Source: Nonomuraea sp. NEAU-A123
Lineage (GTDB): Bacteria > Actinomycetota > Actinomycetes > Streptosporangiales > Streptosporangiaceae
Assembly (NCBI RefSeq): GCF_018603905.1
Contig: NZ_JAHFZZ010000028.1
Span: 1 to 64,000 of the forward strand
Length of the DNA stretch: 64,000 nucleotides
Reading direction: 5' to 3'
Shown: positions 22,971 to 31,650 of the stretch, in pieces
Layout: each line of letters begins with the position of its first letter
Position numbering within the stretch: the first letter of the stretch is position 1
Program-made: the position numbers and the translations under genes
Notes under the pieces: generated by a model
Database searches by the model: none
What the model was told of the DNA's origin: nothing
What the model saw: only the letters and a program-made list of their open reading frames with translations

Positions 22971-24281
22971 TCAGGCGATGGCGTCGGAGAAGTCCTTGTC
23001 GCCGTAGGGGCCGATCACGGCGAGCGTGAGCGGCCGGTTGAGGACGTCGGTCGCGACCTCGGCGATCTGGTCCGGGGTGACGGCCTCGATCCTGGCGAGC
23101 ACCTCGTCCACGGACAGCAGCTCGTCGTAGACCAGCTCGTTCTTCCCGATCCGCGACATGCGCGAACCGGTGTCCTCCAGGCCGAGCACCAGCCCGCCCC
23201 GCATCTGCCCCTTGCCGCGCATGATCTCGTCGGCGTCCAGGCCGTCGTCCACGACCCTGACGACCTCGTCGCGGCAGATCTTGAGCACGTCATCGATCTT
23301 CGACGGCAGACAGCCCACGTAGATGCCGAACTGGCCGGTGTCCGCGTAGGCCGAGGTGTAGCTGTAGGCGGAGTAGGCCAGCCCGCGCTTCTCCCTGATC
23401 TCCTGGAAGAGCCGCGACGACATGCCGCCGCCGAGCGCGGCGTTGAGCACGCCGAGGGCGAAGCGCCGGTCGTCGGTACGGGACATGCCGGTCGTACCGA
23501 GGACCAGGTTGGCCTGTTCGGTGGGCCGGTCGAGCACCTTGACCACCGACCACGTCCGCGCGCCCGGCCCGCTCGTGCGGGGCGGATCGGCCTCCAGCGG
23601 GCCACCGAGTGCGCCCGCCCGCTCGTAGGCGCGGGCGACCAGCTCGACGACCTCCTCGTGCCGGATGTTGCCGGCGACGGAGACGACCGTGCGGCGCGGC
23701 CGGTAGTGGTGCTCGTAGTACTCGGCGATCCGGTCGCGGGGGAGCTCGTTGATCGACTCGACCGTGCCGAGGATGGGCCGCCCGATCGGCGAGTCGCCGT
23801 AGAGCGCCGCCGCGAACTGCTCGTGCACGACGTCGGACGGATCGTCGTCGTGCATGGCGATCTCTTCGAGGATCACCCCGCGCTCGGACTCGACGTCGTC
23901 GGGGGTGATCAGCGAGCTGGTCACCACGTCGGCGAGCACGTCCACCGCGACCGGCAGGTCCTCGTCGAGCACCCGCGCGTAGTAGCAGGTGTATTCCTTG
24001 GCGGTGAAGGCGTTGATCTCACCGCCGATGCCCTCGATGGACGCCGAGATCTCCATGGTGTCGCGTGTGGGGGTGCCCTTGAAGAGCAGATGTTCAAGGA
24101 AGTGGGTGGCCCCCATGTGCTGGGGGTCCTCGTCACGCGAGCCGATGCCGACCCACATGCCGACCGCGACACTACGCACGGTCGGCATGGTCTCGGTCAC
24201 CACGCGCAGCCCACCGGGAAGGACGGTGCGCGTCACGACCCCGGCCCCGTCACGGCCGGGGTGCAGCGTGGTGGTTCTCAC
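22971..24281 (-). CDS. M16 zinc peptidase (PepR / processing-peptidase-like)
   Basis: The 436-residue protein has the inverted zinc motif HFLEH (about 71-75) with the downstream Glu in ESERGVILEEI. A second, non-catalytic M16C half runs to the end. It resembles the actinobacterial zinc protease encoded beside pnp. The GTG start overlaps the pnp stop as GTGA, so it is translationally coupled to pnp. The substrate is unknown, although relatives process signal or targeting peptides. Confidence 0.9.
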   Translation of the reverse strand: MRTTTLHPGRDGAGVVTRTVLPGGLRVVTETMPTVRSVAVGMWVGIGSRDEDPQHMGATHFLEHLLFKGTPTRDTMEISASIEGIGGEINAFTAKEYTCYYARVLDEDLPVAVDVLADVVTSSLITPDDVESERGVILEEIAMHDDDPSDVVHEQFAAALYGDSPIGRPILGTVESINELPRDRIAEYYEHHYRPRRTVVSVAGNIRHEEVVELVARAYERAGALGGPLEADPPRTSGPGARTWSVVKVLDRPTEQANLVLGTTGMSRTDDRRFALGVLNAALGGGMSSRLFQEIREKRGLAYSAYSYTSAYADTGQFGIYVGCLPSKIDDVLKICRDEVVRVVDDGLDADEIMRGKGQMRGGLVLGLEDTGSRMSRIGKNELVYDELLSVDEVLARIEAVTPDQIAEVATDVLNRPLTLAVIGPYGDKDFSDAIA

Positions 24282-26635
24282 GAGTTGCGGTCGTCTCCAT
24301 CGGATCCGTCGGCGCGCGGCGCACGGGTACGGGTGCGGGTACGGCGCGGCCGGTCGTCGCGCGGCTTGTCGTCCGAAGCGGCCGAAGCCTCCTCGCCGGA
24401 GCCTGAGCCGGAACCGGAGTCTGCGGCGGAGTCCGCGTCGCCCCTGGCCTCCTTCTCGGCGGCCTCCTTCTCGATGACCTCGACCGGGACCAGGGACAGC
24501 TTGCCCCGGCCGTCGATCTCGGCGATCTCGACCTGGACCTTCTCGCCGACGCTCATGACGTCTTCCACGTTCTCGATGCGCTTGCCGCCGTGCAGCTTGC
24601 GGATCTGGGAGACGTGGAGCAGGCCGTCCTTGCCGGGCATCAGCGAGACGAACGCGCCGAAGGCGGCGATCTTCACGACCGTGCCCAGGTAACGCTCGCC
24701 GACCTCCGGCATGTGCGGGTTGGCGATGCCGTTGATCACCGTGCGGGCGGCCTCGGCGGACGGGCCGTCGGTGGCGCCGATGTAGATCGTGCCGTCGTCC
24801 TCGATGGTGATCTCGGCGCCCGTGTCGTCCTGGATCTGGTTGATCATCTTGCCCTTCGGGCCGATGACTTCGCCGATCTTGTCCACGGGGACCTTGATGG
24901 TGATGATGCGCGGCGCGGTCGGGTTCATCTCCGCCGGGGAGTCGATCGCCTCCTGCATCACGTCGAGGATCGCCAGGCGGGCGCCCTTGGCCTGCTTCAG
25001 CGCGGCGGCCAGCACGGAGGCGGGGATGCCGTCGAGCTTGGTGTCGAGCTGGAGCGCGGTGATGACGTCCTTGGTGCCGGCGACCTTGAAGTCCATGTCG
25101 CCCATGGCGTCCTCGGCGCCGAGGATGTCGGTCAGAGTGACGTACTGGTCACCCTCGCCGATCAGGCCCATCGCGATGCCCGCGACCATCTCGCGCAGCG
25201 GCACACCGGCGTCGAGCAGCGCCATCGTGGAGGCGCAGACCGAGCCCATCGAGGTGGAGCCGTTGGAGCTGAGGGCCTCGGAGACCTGGCGGATCGCGTA
25301 GGGGAAGTCCTCACGCGCCGGCAGGACCGGGATCAGCGCCCGCTCGGCCAGCGCGCCGTGACCGATCTCGCGACGCTTGGGCGAGCCCACCCGGCCGGTC
25401 TCACCGGTGGAGTAGGGCGGGAAGTTGTAGTTGTGCATGTAGCGCTTGGTCCGCTCGGGGTTGAGCGTGTCGATGACCTGCTCCATGCGCAGCATGTTGA
25501 GGGTGGTGATGCCCAGGATCTGGGTCTCGCCACGCTCGAACAGCGCCGAGCCGTGCACCCGCGGGACCACGTGGACCTCGGCGGACAGCGCGCGGATGTC
25601 CTTGGTGCCGCGGCCGTCGATGCGCAGGCCCTCCTTGATGACCCGCTCGCGCATGAGCTTCTTCATCACCGAACGGAAGGCGGCGGAGATCTCCTTCTCC
25701 CGGCCCTCGAACTCGGGGAGCAGCTTCTCGGCGGCCAGCGCCTTGACCTTGTCGAGCTGGGTCTCGCGCTCCTGCTTGCCGGGGATGGTCAGCGCGGCGG
25801 CCAGCTCGGTCTTGACCGCGCTCTCCACGGCCGCGTAGACGTCCTCCTGGTAGTCGAGGAAGACGGCGTATTCGGCCGTCTCCTTGGCCGCGACCCGCGC
25901 GACCTGCGACTGCGCCTCGCACAGCACCTTGATGAACGGCTTGGCGGACTCCAGGCCCTGCGCGACCGTCTCCTCGTTGGGCGCGACGGCGCCCTCGGCG
26001 ACCAGCTTGAGCGTGTCCTTGGTGGACTCCGCCTCGACCATCATGATCGCGACATCGCCGTCGGCGAGCACTCGCCCGGCCACGACCATGTCGAACGTCG
26101 CGCGCTCGAGCTCGTGGTGCGTCGGGAAGGCGACCCACTGGCCGTCGATCAGCGCGACGCGGACGCCGCCGATCGGGCCGGAGAACGGCAGCCCGGCGAG
26201 CTGGGTGGACAGCGAGGCGGCGTTGATGGCGACCACGTCGTAGAGGTGGTCGGGGTTGAGCGCCATGATCGTGGCGACGACCTGGATCTCGTTGCGCAGG
26301 CCCTTGACGAACGACGGGCGCAGCGGCCGGTCGATCAGGCGGCAGGTGAGGATGGCGTCCTCGGAGGGACGGCCCTCACGGCGGAAGAACGATCCGGGGA
26401 TGCGTCCCGCGGCGTACATGCGCTCCTCGACGTCCACCGTCAGCGGGAAGAAGTCGAGGTTTTCCTTGGGCGACTTCGAGGCGGTGGTCGCGGAAAGGAC
26501 CATCGTCTCGTTGTCGAGGTAGGCGACGGCGGAGCCGGCCGCCTGACGCGCGAGACGACCGGTCTCGAACCGGATCGTGCGCGTGCCGAATGAACCGTTG
26601 TCTATGACGGCTTCAGCGGTGTGGACACCCTCCAC
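24278..26635 (-). CDS. pnp: Polyribonucleotide nucleotidyltransferase (PNPase)
   Basis: The 785-residue protein degrades RNA 3' to 5' with phosphate and, in actinomycetes, also adds heteropolymeric tails. It has two RNase PH domains (about 12-250 and 330-560, with RREGRPSEDAIL and the phosphate-binding SNGSTSMGSVCAS), then a KH domain (IGPKGKMINQIQDDTGAEI) and an S1 domain (LGTVVKIAAFGAFVSLMPG). A charged, disordered C-terminal tail of about 70 residues is rich in Asp, Ser and Arg-Thr repeats. It is downstream of rpsO and coupled to the M16 gene. Confidence 0.97.
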   Translation of the reverse strand: MEGVHTAEAVIDNGSFGTRTIRFETGRLARQAAGSAVAYLDNETMVLSATTASKSPKENLDFFPLTVDVEERMYAAGRIPGSFFRREGRPSEDAILTCRLIDRPLRPSFVKGLRNEIQVVATIMALNPDHLYDVVAINAASLSTQLAGLPFSGPIGGVRVALIDGQWVAFPTHHELERATFDMVVAGRVLADGDVAIMMVEAESTKDTLKLVAEGAVAPNEETVAQGLESAKPFIKVLCEAQSQVARVAAKETAEYAVFLDYQEDVYAAVESAVKTELAAALTIPGKQERETQLDKVKALAAEKLLPEFEGREKEISAAFRSVMKKLMRERVIKEGLRIDGRGTKDIRALSAEVHVVPRVHGSALFERGETQILGITTLNMLRMEQVIDTLNPERTKRYMHNYNFPPYSTGETGRVGSPKRREIGHGALAERALIPVLPAREDFPYAIRQVSEALSSNGSTSMGSVCASTMALLDAGVPLREMVAGIAMGLIGEGDQYVTLTDILGAEDAMGDMDFKVAGTKDVITALQLDTKLDGIPASVLAAALKQAKGARLAILDVMQEAIDSPAEMNPTAPRIITIKVPVDKIGEVIGPKGKMINQIQDDTGAEITIEDDGTIYIGATDGPSAEAARTVINGIANPHMPEVGERYLGTVVKIAAFGAFVSLMPGKDGLLHVSQIRKLHGGKRIENVEDVMSVGEKVQVEIAEIDGRGKLSLVPVEVIEKEAAEKEARGDADSAADSGSGSGSGEEASAASDDKPRDDRPRRTRTRTRAPRADGSDGDDRNS

Positions 26636-26880
26636 GGGGGACCTCCTTTGTCAGTCAGTCTCCCGCGCCCTCTTTCTCACCGGCACCCTCGTTAGGTGCA
26701 GCGCCGGTCTTCGATCGAAGCGCCCGGTCAGATGCGATGTCACTGTTACCGGAAGCCACTACCGAGGACCGGCCCGCATGCGTCGCGGGTCGCTTGGTGC
26801 TTGTGCGGACGCGGGGGGCTCTAAGTGTGTCTTGGATATTCAGTTGTCCGGCGCTCGACGCGCCGGTCTCACAACGGAGA
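26636..26880 (-). other. pnp leader with hairpins
   Basis: The 277-bp gap between rpsO and pnp holds a 7-bp hairpin CCGGCGC/GCGCCGG at 26848-26866 and further pairable blocks (for example ACCGG words near 26705 and 26792). In this position other actinomycetes have a processing hairpin cut by RNase III and a reported Actino-pnp RNA motif. I cannot confirm a match to that motif from memory. The ribosome binding site AAAGGAGG precedes pnp. Confidence 0.45.
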
Positions 26881-26906
26881 AGGGAGCGACGCGAACGCCG
26901 CTCCCT
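26881..26906 (-). terminator. rpsO terminator or processing hairpin
   Basis: Read on the minus strand, AGGGAGCGGCG pairs with CGTCGCTCCCT (one G-U pair) around a TTCG tetraloop and is followed by TCTCC. It starts 7 bp after the rpsO stop and separates rpsO from the pnp leader. It could terminate in part or mark the cleavage site. Confidence 0.75.
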
Positions 26907-26912
26907 CTCACT

Positions 26913-27182
26913 CTATCGGCGCAGGCCGAGCCGCTCGATGAGCGCACGGTAACGCGCGATGTCGACCTTCTGCAGGTACTTCAGCAGGCGGCGCCGGCGC
27001 CCGACGAGCAGGAGCAGGCCACGACGGCTGTGGTGGTCGTGCTTGTGCGTCTTCAGGTGCTCGGTCAGCTCGCTGATGCGCTTGCTGAGCAGCGCGATCT
27101 GCACCTCGGGCGACCCGGTGTCACCGTCGGCCGTCGCGTACTCGGCGATGATGGTCTTCTTGGCAGCGGTGTCTAGGGACAC
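26913..27182 (-). CDS. rpsO: 30S ribosomal protein S15
   Basis: The GTG at 27182 (VSLDTAAKKTIIAEYAT) follows AAGGAG and gives 89 residues, the exact family size. S15 features are present: GDTGSPEVQIALLSKRISELTEHLKTHKHDHHSRRGLLLLVGRRRRLLKYL. It is a primary binder of 16S rRNA in the 30S platform. A longer open frame extends upstream but does not match S15. It sits before pnp as usual and probably represses its own translation. Confidence 0.97.
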   Translation of the reverse strand: MSLDTAAKKTIIAEYATADGDTGSPEVQIALLSKRISELTEHLKTHKHDHHSRRGLLLLVGRRRRLLKYLQKVDIARYRALIERLGLRR

Positions 27183-27200
27183 GGCTCTCCTTTGAGCTAC

Positions 27201-27245
27201 AGGCACGCGCGGATGGATAACTGATGCGAACGACCGTGCGTGCCT
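27201..27245 (-). promoter_or_regulatory. Long-range stem in the rpsO leader
   Basis: AGGCACGCGC (27201-27210) is the near-complement of GTGCGTGCCT (27236-27245), with nine of ten pairs on the minus-strand RNA, closing a 25-base loop. It lies just upstream of the rpsO ribosome binding site, which is where S15 binds its own mRNA in other bacteria. The role is inferred. Confidence 0.45.
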
Positions 27246-27346
27246 ACAGTCGCCGCGGCGAAGGCCGTCAGAGCAGCGCGCAGCGCCGCCGTCACTGGAC
27301 CGACATGCAAGGTTACCACCGCGGTCAAGCTCCGCGTCATCAATCC

Positions 27347-28276
27347 TCAGCCCGAAGTCAGCCGCCGGGCCTGGTCGACGTCGGCGTGGATCTGCGCGAT
27401 GAGCTCCTCGATCGAGTCGAATCGGGTGTTTCCCCGCAATCTCGCCCCGAAGTCTACCGCCACGTGCACGCCGTACAGCTCCAGGTCGTCGCGGTCCAGC
27501 GCGTACGCCTCGACCGTGCGCGGGACGCCCTCGAAGGTGGGGTTGGTGCCGACGGAGATGGCGGCGGGCCAGCGCTCGCCCTCGTAGACGGTGGGCAGGT
27601 TGGCGACCGGCACGCACTCCAGCCAGCCCGCGTAGACGCCGTCGGCGGGGATGGCCGTGTGGGGCTGCGTCTCGACGTTCGCAGTGGGGAAGCCGAGCTG
27701 GCGTCCGCGCTGGTAGCCGCGTACGACCACGCCCTCCACCCGGTGCGGGCGGCCCAGGTCCGCCGTGGCGCCCTCGACGTCGCCGTCCACCAGCCGCTCG
27801 CGGATCTCGGTGGAGGAGACCCCGTCATGCAGCGGGACCACTTCGACGGTGAAGTCATATTTCTCGCCGAGCGCGGCCAGGGTCTCGGTGTCGCCCGCCG
27901 CGCGGTGGCCGAAGGTGAAGTTCGCCCCCACCACGACCACGGCGGCCCGCAGCCGGTCGGCGAGCATCGACTGGGCGAACTCGCCGGGGCTCATCCTGGA
28001 CAGCTCCAGCGTGAACTCCTCCACGCACACCTCGTCGACGCCCAGCTCGGTCAGCAGCTCCGACCTGCGCCTCGGCGTGGTCAGCCGGGCCGGGTGGGAG
28101 CCCGGCCGGACGACCTCGGAGGGATGCGGCTCGAAGACGACCGCGACGCAGCGCAGACCACGCTCCCGGGCGGTGGCCACGGCACGCTCGACCACCCGCT
28201 GGTGCCCGCGGTGCACGCCGTCGAACACGCCGATCGTGACGGCGGACCTTTCCGAACCCTGCACGCCCGGCCCCAT
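27347..28276 (-). CDS. ribF: Riboflavin kinase / FAD synthetase
   Basis: The 309-residue bifunctional enzyme makes FMN and then FAD. The N-terminal FAD synthetase domain has VTIGVFDGVHRGHQ and the SSTEIRERLVDG loop, and the C-terminal riboflavin kinase domain has GRQLGFPTANV and GVYAGWL. The ATG at 28276 is used; an in-frame TTG at 28294 with GGTGGGGGA upstream is a possible alternative. It is divergent from the methyltransferase gene at 28360. Confidence 0.94.
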   Translation of the reverse strand: MGPGVQGSERSAVTIGVFDGVHRGHQRVVERAVATARERGLRCVAVVFEPHPSEVVRPGSHPARLTTPRRRSELLTELGVDEVCVEEFTLELSRMSPGEFAQSMLADRLRAAVVVVGANFTFGHRAAGDTETLAALGEKYDFTVEVVPLHDGVSSTEIRERLVDGDVEGATADLGRPHRVEGVVVRGYQRGRQLGFPTANVETQPHTAIPADGVYAGWLECVPVANLPTVYEGERWPAAISVGTNPTFEGVPRTVEAYALDRDDLELYGVHVAVDFGARLRGNTRFDSIEELIAQIHADVDQARRLTSG

Positions 28277-28359
28277 TCGCTTGTGGCGGATCAATCCCCC
28301 ACCAGCCTGCCATGCGGGGCCGCGTCACCTCCAATCGAGGGGGTACGATCGGCCGCACC

Positions 28360-29376
28360 ATGCCTCGATACGCACTTCTGATCCTGCCTGCTTTCAACCG
28401 GGTCTACGGCGAGAGCTCGGTCCGCCTGACCCTCGCCGAGCTGGCCGTCTTCGGCCGACGAGCCCTGCGGAGCGAGGTGTCGGCCATCGAGGAGAGCGTG
28501 ATCGGCGGCCTGCCGTACGTGACCTTCGAGACGGCCGCGCCGCTCGGCGACGACGACGTCGCGCTGCTGTCCAACCTCTCGTCGGCCTACGCGCTCTACG
28601 GGATCGAGGGCGAGGTGCTGCGGCCGCTCACCATGGCGCCGCTCGACCGGCTCAGCAGCGACCTGATCACGATCCAGAAGTACGCCGGCAAGACGAACGA
28701 GCACTTCACCAAGCTGCTGCTGAACGTCACGGTGCTGGCCGGCGACCGGCGGCTGGACGAGCGGCTGTCGGTGTTCGACCCGCTGTGCGGACGCGGCACC
28801 ACACTCAACCAGGCCCTCATGTACGGATATGACGCCTACGGGGTCGATGTCGACAATAAGGACTTCGAGGCGTACTCCGGCTTCCTCAAGACCTGGCTGA
28901 AGAACAAGCGCTTCAAGCACACGGCCGAGACCGTCCCCGTACGACGTGAGCGGGCACTGGTCGGCCGGCGCCTGAACATCTCCTTCAGCCCGTCGAAGGA
29001 GGCGTTCAAGTCCGGCGACACGCAGCGCGTCGCCGTGGTCAACGCCGACACCCTGCGCAGCCGCGAGTTCTTCAAGCCGCACTCCTTCGACGTCGTGGTG
29101 ACCGACACCCCCTACGGCGTGCAGCACGGCAGCAGGGGCGGTGGCGGGCTGTCACGCAGCCCGCTGGAGCTGATCAGGAAGGCCGCGCCCGTCTGGGCGG
29201 AACTGCTGCGGCCCGGCGGCGCCATCGGCATCTCGTGGAACACCTATGGCGGCACCCGCGACGAGCTGGCCGAGATCCTCACGAAGACGGGGCTCGACGT
29301 GGTCGATCTGCCCGACTTCGAGCACTGGGTCGACCAGGCGATCGTCCGCGACATCATGGTGGCCCGCAAGCCATAA
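28360..29376 (+). CDS. TRM11-like SAM-dependent methyltransferase
   Basis: The ATG at 28360 (MPRYALLILPAFNRVYGESS) gives 338 residues. A THUMP-like N-terminal half is followed by a Rossmann methyltransferase: FDPLCGRGTTLNQALMYGYDAYGVDVD is the SAM-binding motif, and VVTDTPYGVQHG replaces the catalytic N/DPPY as TDTPYG. Proteins of this group methylate guanine-N2 or adenine-N6 in RNA or DNA. The substrate here is not known. It stands alone and is divergent from ribF by 83 bp. Confidence 0.8.
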   Translation: MPRYALLILPAFNRVYGESSVRLTLAELAVFGRRALRSEVSAIEESVIGGLPYVTFETAAPLGDDDVALLSNLSSAYALYGIEGEVLRPLTMAPLDRLSSDLITIQKYAGKTNEHFTKLLLNVTVLAGDRRLDERLSVFDPLCGRGTTLNQALMYGYDAYGVDVDNKDFEAYSGFLKTWLKNKRFKHTAETVPVRRERALVGRRLNISFSPSKEAFKSGDTQRVAVVNADTLRSREFFKPHSFDVVVTDTPYGVQHGSRGGGGLSRSPLELIRKAAPVWAELLRPGGAIGISWNTYGGTRDELAEILTKTGLDVVDLPDFEHWVDQAIVRDIMVARKP

Positions 29377-29454
29377 GAGATCGGACCTCTCCTCGCTTCC
29401 GACAGCTCACATCACCGCTCTTGACGAGCGAGTGTGGTAAGTGATCCCATGAAT

Positions 29455-29480
29455 CCTGATAGGAAAGTTTCCTAATCAGG
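29455..29480 (+). promoter_or_regulatory. AGGAAAGTTTCCT palindrome over the ribosome binding site of the secreted-protein gene
   Basis: CCTGAT-AGGAAA-G-TTTCCT-AATCAGG is an inverted repeat with 12-bp arms and one inserted A. The inner AGGAAAGTTTCCT (29461-29473) is perfect. The right arm runs into the AGGAGG ribosome binding site of the gene at 29489. Similar AGGAAA(N)TTTCCT palindromes are, as I recall, found before secreted enzyme genes in actinomycetes. The binding protein is not known to me. Confidence 0.55.
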
Positions 29481-29488
29481 AGGAATCC

Positions 29489-30073
29489 ATGCGATTACTC
29501 ACCACGGGCGCGCTAGCCATCGGATTACTCGTCCCAGCCCTGCCCGCCTCGGCCGACCCCGTGGAGTCCGGACCTTGGACCTCATACGAGCCGACGTTCA
29601 ATGTCCAGGAGCGGGGTTGCGGTGACGTCAGCGACCTGACCTTCAAGCTGACCTGCTCCACCGGCAGCGGCGACCAGCGCGCCGAGCGGCGCTACGCCAC
29701 CTACTCCAGCGGCACCCGCCAGTTCGAGGGCTACTTCAAGATCACCAGCCTCGAAGGGACCCGCATCAGCCTGAAGCAGACGTTCAAAACGACGGGCCCG
29801 TTCTTCATGCTCGCCGTCGAACGCGGCGGCCGGCTCTACTCGGTGCACGGCGGCAACACGATCGCCACCGGCGCCACGATCGGCACGACGGTCCGCGTCA
29901 ACACCGTTCACGTGGTCGGCAGCACCCATCGGACCTACATCAACGGGTCGCTGAAGCACACCGTGTCGAGTGAGAGCGGCAGCTTCTACGACAAGTTCGG
30001 CGCCTACCGGACCGGTAGCGGCAAGGGTCCCGCCACGGTCGAGTGGAGCGGCATCCAGTTCTGGCGCAAGTAG
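29489..30073 (+). CDS. Secreted protein, possible jelly-roll polysaccharide lyase-like
   Basis: The 194-residue protein starts MRLLTTGALAIGLLVPALPASA, a clear signal peptide with cleavage after ASA near residue 22. The mature part is rich in beta strands (RQFEGYFKITSLEGTRISLKQTF, FFMLAVERGGRLYSVHGG, THRTYINGSLKHTVSSES, GPATVEWSGIQFW), a pattern like alginate-lyase-type jelly rolls. Enzymatic activity is a guess. The strong ribosome binding site AGGAGG overlaps a palindrome, and a lipoprotein gene follows 5 bp later. Confidence 0.6.
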   Translation: MRLLTTGALAIGLLVPALPASADPVESGPWTSYEPTFNVQERGCGDVSDLTFKLTCSTGSGDQRAERRYATYSSGTRQFEGYFKITSLEGTRISLKQTFKTTGPFFMLAVERGGRLYSVHGGNTIATGATIGTTVRVNTVHVVGSTHRTYINGSLKHTVSSESGSFYDKFGAYRTGSGKGPATVEWSGIQFWRK

Positions 30074-30078
30074 CGACG

Positions 30079-30753
30079 ATGAGAGCAGCTCTGGTGGTGT
30101 TGTTCCTGCTGGCGGCCGCCTGCGCGACCCCCCGGCAGGCGCCGGTCCAGCTGACGGCCACGCTCGTGTCGCCGACCGACATCACGCTGCGCTGGGCGGG
30201 CCGCGATCCGGACGCCTCCGGGCAGGTCGTCGAGTTCGCCACCGAGCCAGGGGGTCCCTACACGATCCTGGGGTTCCTGCCGCCGGAGCAGACCACGTAC
30301 ACCCATCCCGATCTGATCCCGCGCACGCCGTTCTACTACCGGGTGCGGCCCTACTACGGGCAGGCATCCGCCCCGGTCGAGGTGGCGCTGGGCGGCGGGC
30401 CGTACGCCAAGCCGGAATCCGGCTGGTCGGAGCCGCGGACGATCCCCGGCGGCCCGAAAGGGGCGCGGCCGGTCAGGAGCGAGGGAGCGGCGCCGTCGGA
30501 CCTGACGGCCACCGTCATGCGGGCCGACGGCGTCGCGTTCCGGTGGACCGACCGGACCGCCGACGAGGAGGGCTTCCTGCTGGAGGACCGGCCCTCGGGC
30601 CGGCCGGACTTCCGGGTGGTCGCCGCCCTCGATCCGGACGTCAACGCCTTCGGCCTGGTCACGCTGCCCGAGGAGAGCGGCGCGTCCTACCGGGTGCGCG
30701 CCTTCCGCTACGGGCCGCCGTCGAACGTCGTCCATCAGACGACCGGCGACTAG
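30079..30753 (+). CDS. Lipoprotein with fibronectin type III-like domains
   Basis: The ATG at 30079 begins MRAALVVLFLLAAACATPRQ, with a lipobox ending at Cys15, so the protein should be anchored in the membrane facing out. The 224-residue chain contains two fibronectin III-like segments, each with a W/Y-rich strand: TLRWAGRDPDASGQVVEF to FYYRVRPYYG, and AFRWTDRTADEEGFLLE to YRVRAFRYG. Such domains mediate binding. It lies 5 bp after the secreted-protein gene, so the two are probably one operon. The function is unknown. Confidence 0.7.
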   Translation: MRAALVVLFLLAAACATPRQAPVQLTATLVSPTDITLRWAGRDPDASGQVVEFATEPGGPYTILGFLPPEQTTYTHPDLIPRTPFYYRVRPYYGQASAPVEVALGGGPYAKPESGWSEPRTIPGGPKGARPVRSEGAAPSDLTATVMRADGVAFRWTDRTADEEGFLLEDRPSGRPDFRVVAALDPDVNAFGLVTLPEESGASYRVRAFRYGPPSNVVHQTTGD

Positions 30754-30790
30754 GAAATGAACTTTAGGAAATGAACTTTAGGAAATGAAC
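30751..30790. repeat. 14-bp tandem repeat across the convergent gene ends
   Basis: TAGGAAATGAACTT is repeated at 30751 and 30765, and a third copy at 30779 lacks the last two bases. The first copy holds the TAG stop of the lipoprotein gene, and the third lies at the truB stop. The words look like duplications of the end of truB. Confidence 0.9.
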
Positions 30791-31650
30791 ACGGCCAGGG
30801 GCTTGGCGATGCGGCCCTGCTCCTCCACCAGCGCGAGCAGCTCGCCCTCCGGCCCGAACACGCCGATCGGGCCCTTGCCGAGCCCCGCCGCGGGCAACCG
30901 CCCGCCGTGGCTGACGACCCTGGTCTCCTCCGCGGTGAGGTCCCAGCGCGGGAACGCCGCGGAAACGGCCTCCCCGATGGGCAGGATCACGCACTCCTCG
31001 GCCAGCCGCTCGATGGTTCTGGCCCGCGACAGGTCGTACGGGCCGACCCGGGTGCGGCGCAGCGCCGTCAGGTGCCCGCCGACACCGAGCCCGGCGCCCA
31101 GGTCGCGGGCCAGCGCGCGGATGTAGGTGCCGCTGGAGCAGGTCACCACCGCGTCGATGTCCATGACGTCGTCGTGCGCCCTGATGTCCAGCACCGAGAA
31201 CTCCCGCACGGTGACGGGCCGCGCGGCCAGCTCGACGTCCTTGCCCGCACGGGCCAGCTTGTACGCCCGCTGCCCATCGACCTTGATCGCGCTGACCTGC
31301 GGCGGGACCTGCATTATCTCGCCGGTGAGCGCGCCGACGCCCTTCTGAACCTCGGCGGGGTCGACCTCCGACGCCGAGGCCGTCGAGATGACCTCGCCCT
31401 CGGCGTCATCGGTGTTGGTGGTCACGCCGAGCCGGATCGTGGCCACGTAGACCTTCTCGGTCAGCGCCAGGTGGCCGAGCAGCCGGGTCGCCTTCTCCAC
31501 GCCGACCACGAGCACACCGGTCGCCATCGGGTCGAGCGTGCCCGCGTGGCCCACCCGCCGGGTGCCGGCCAGCCGCCGCAGCTTGGCCACCACGTCGTGG
31601 GACGTCCACTCGGCGGGCTTGTCGACGATGATCAAGCCGCTCTCGGCCAT
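30778..31650 (-). CDS. truB: tRNA pseudouridine(55) synthase
   Basis: TruB isomerises U55 in the T-loop of tRNA. The 290-residue protein has the catalytic motif GHAGTLDPMATGVL with Asp40, the PPQVSAIKVDGQRAYKLAR block, and GTYIRALARDLG. The ATG at 31650 overlaps the stop of the preceding gene as ATGA. The C-terminal PUA-like region ends AVFIS and is followed at once by the 14-bp tandem repeat. Confidence 0.95.
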   Translation of the reverse strand: MAESGLIIVDKPAEWTSHDVVAKLRRLAGTRRVGHAGTLDPMATGVLVVGVEKATRLLGHLALTEKVYVATIRLGVTTNTDDAEGEVISTASASEVDPAEVQKGVGALTGEIMQVPPQVSAIKVDGQRAYKLARAGKDVELAARPVTVREFSVLDIRAHDDVMDIDAVVTCSSGTYIRALARDLGAGLGVGGHLTALRRTRVGPYDLSRARTIERLAEECVILPIGEAVSAAFPRWDLTAEETRVVSHGGRLPAAGLGKGPIGVFGPEGELLALVEEQGRIAKPLAVFIS

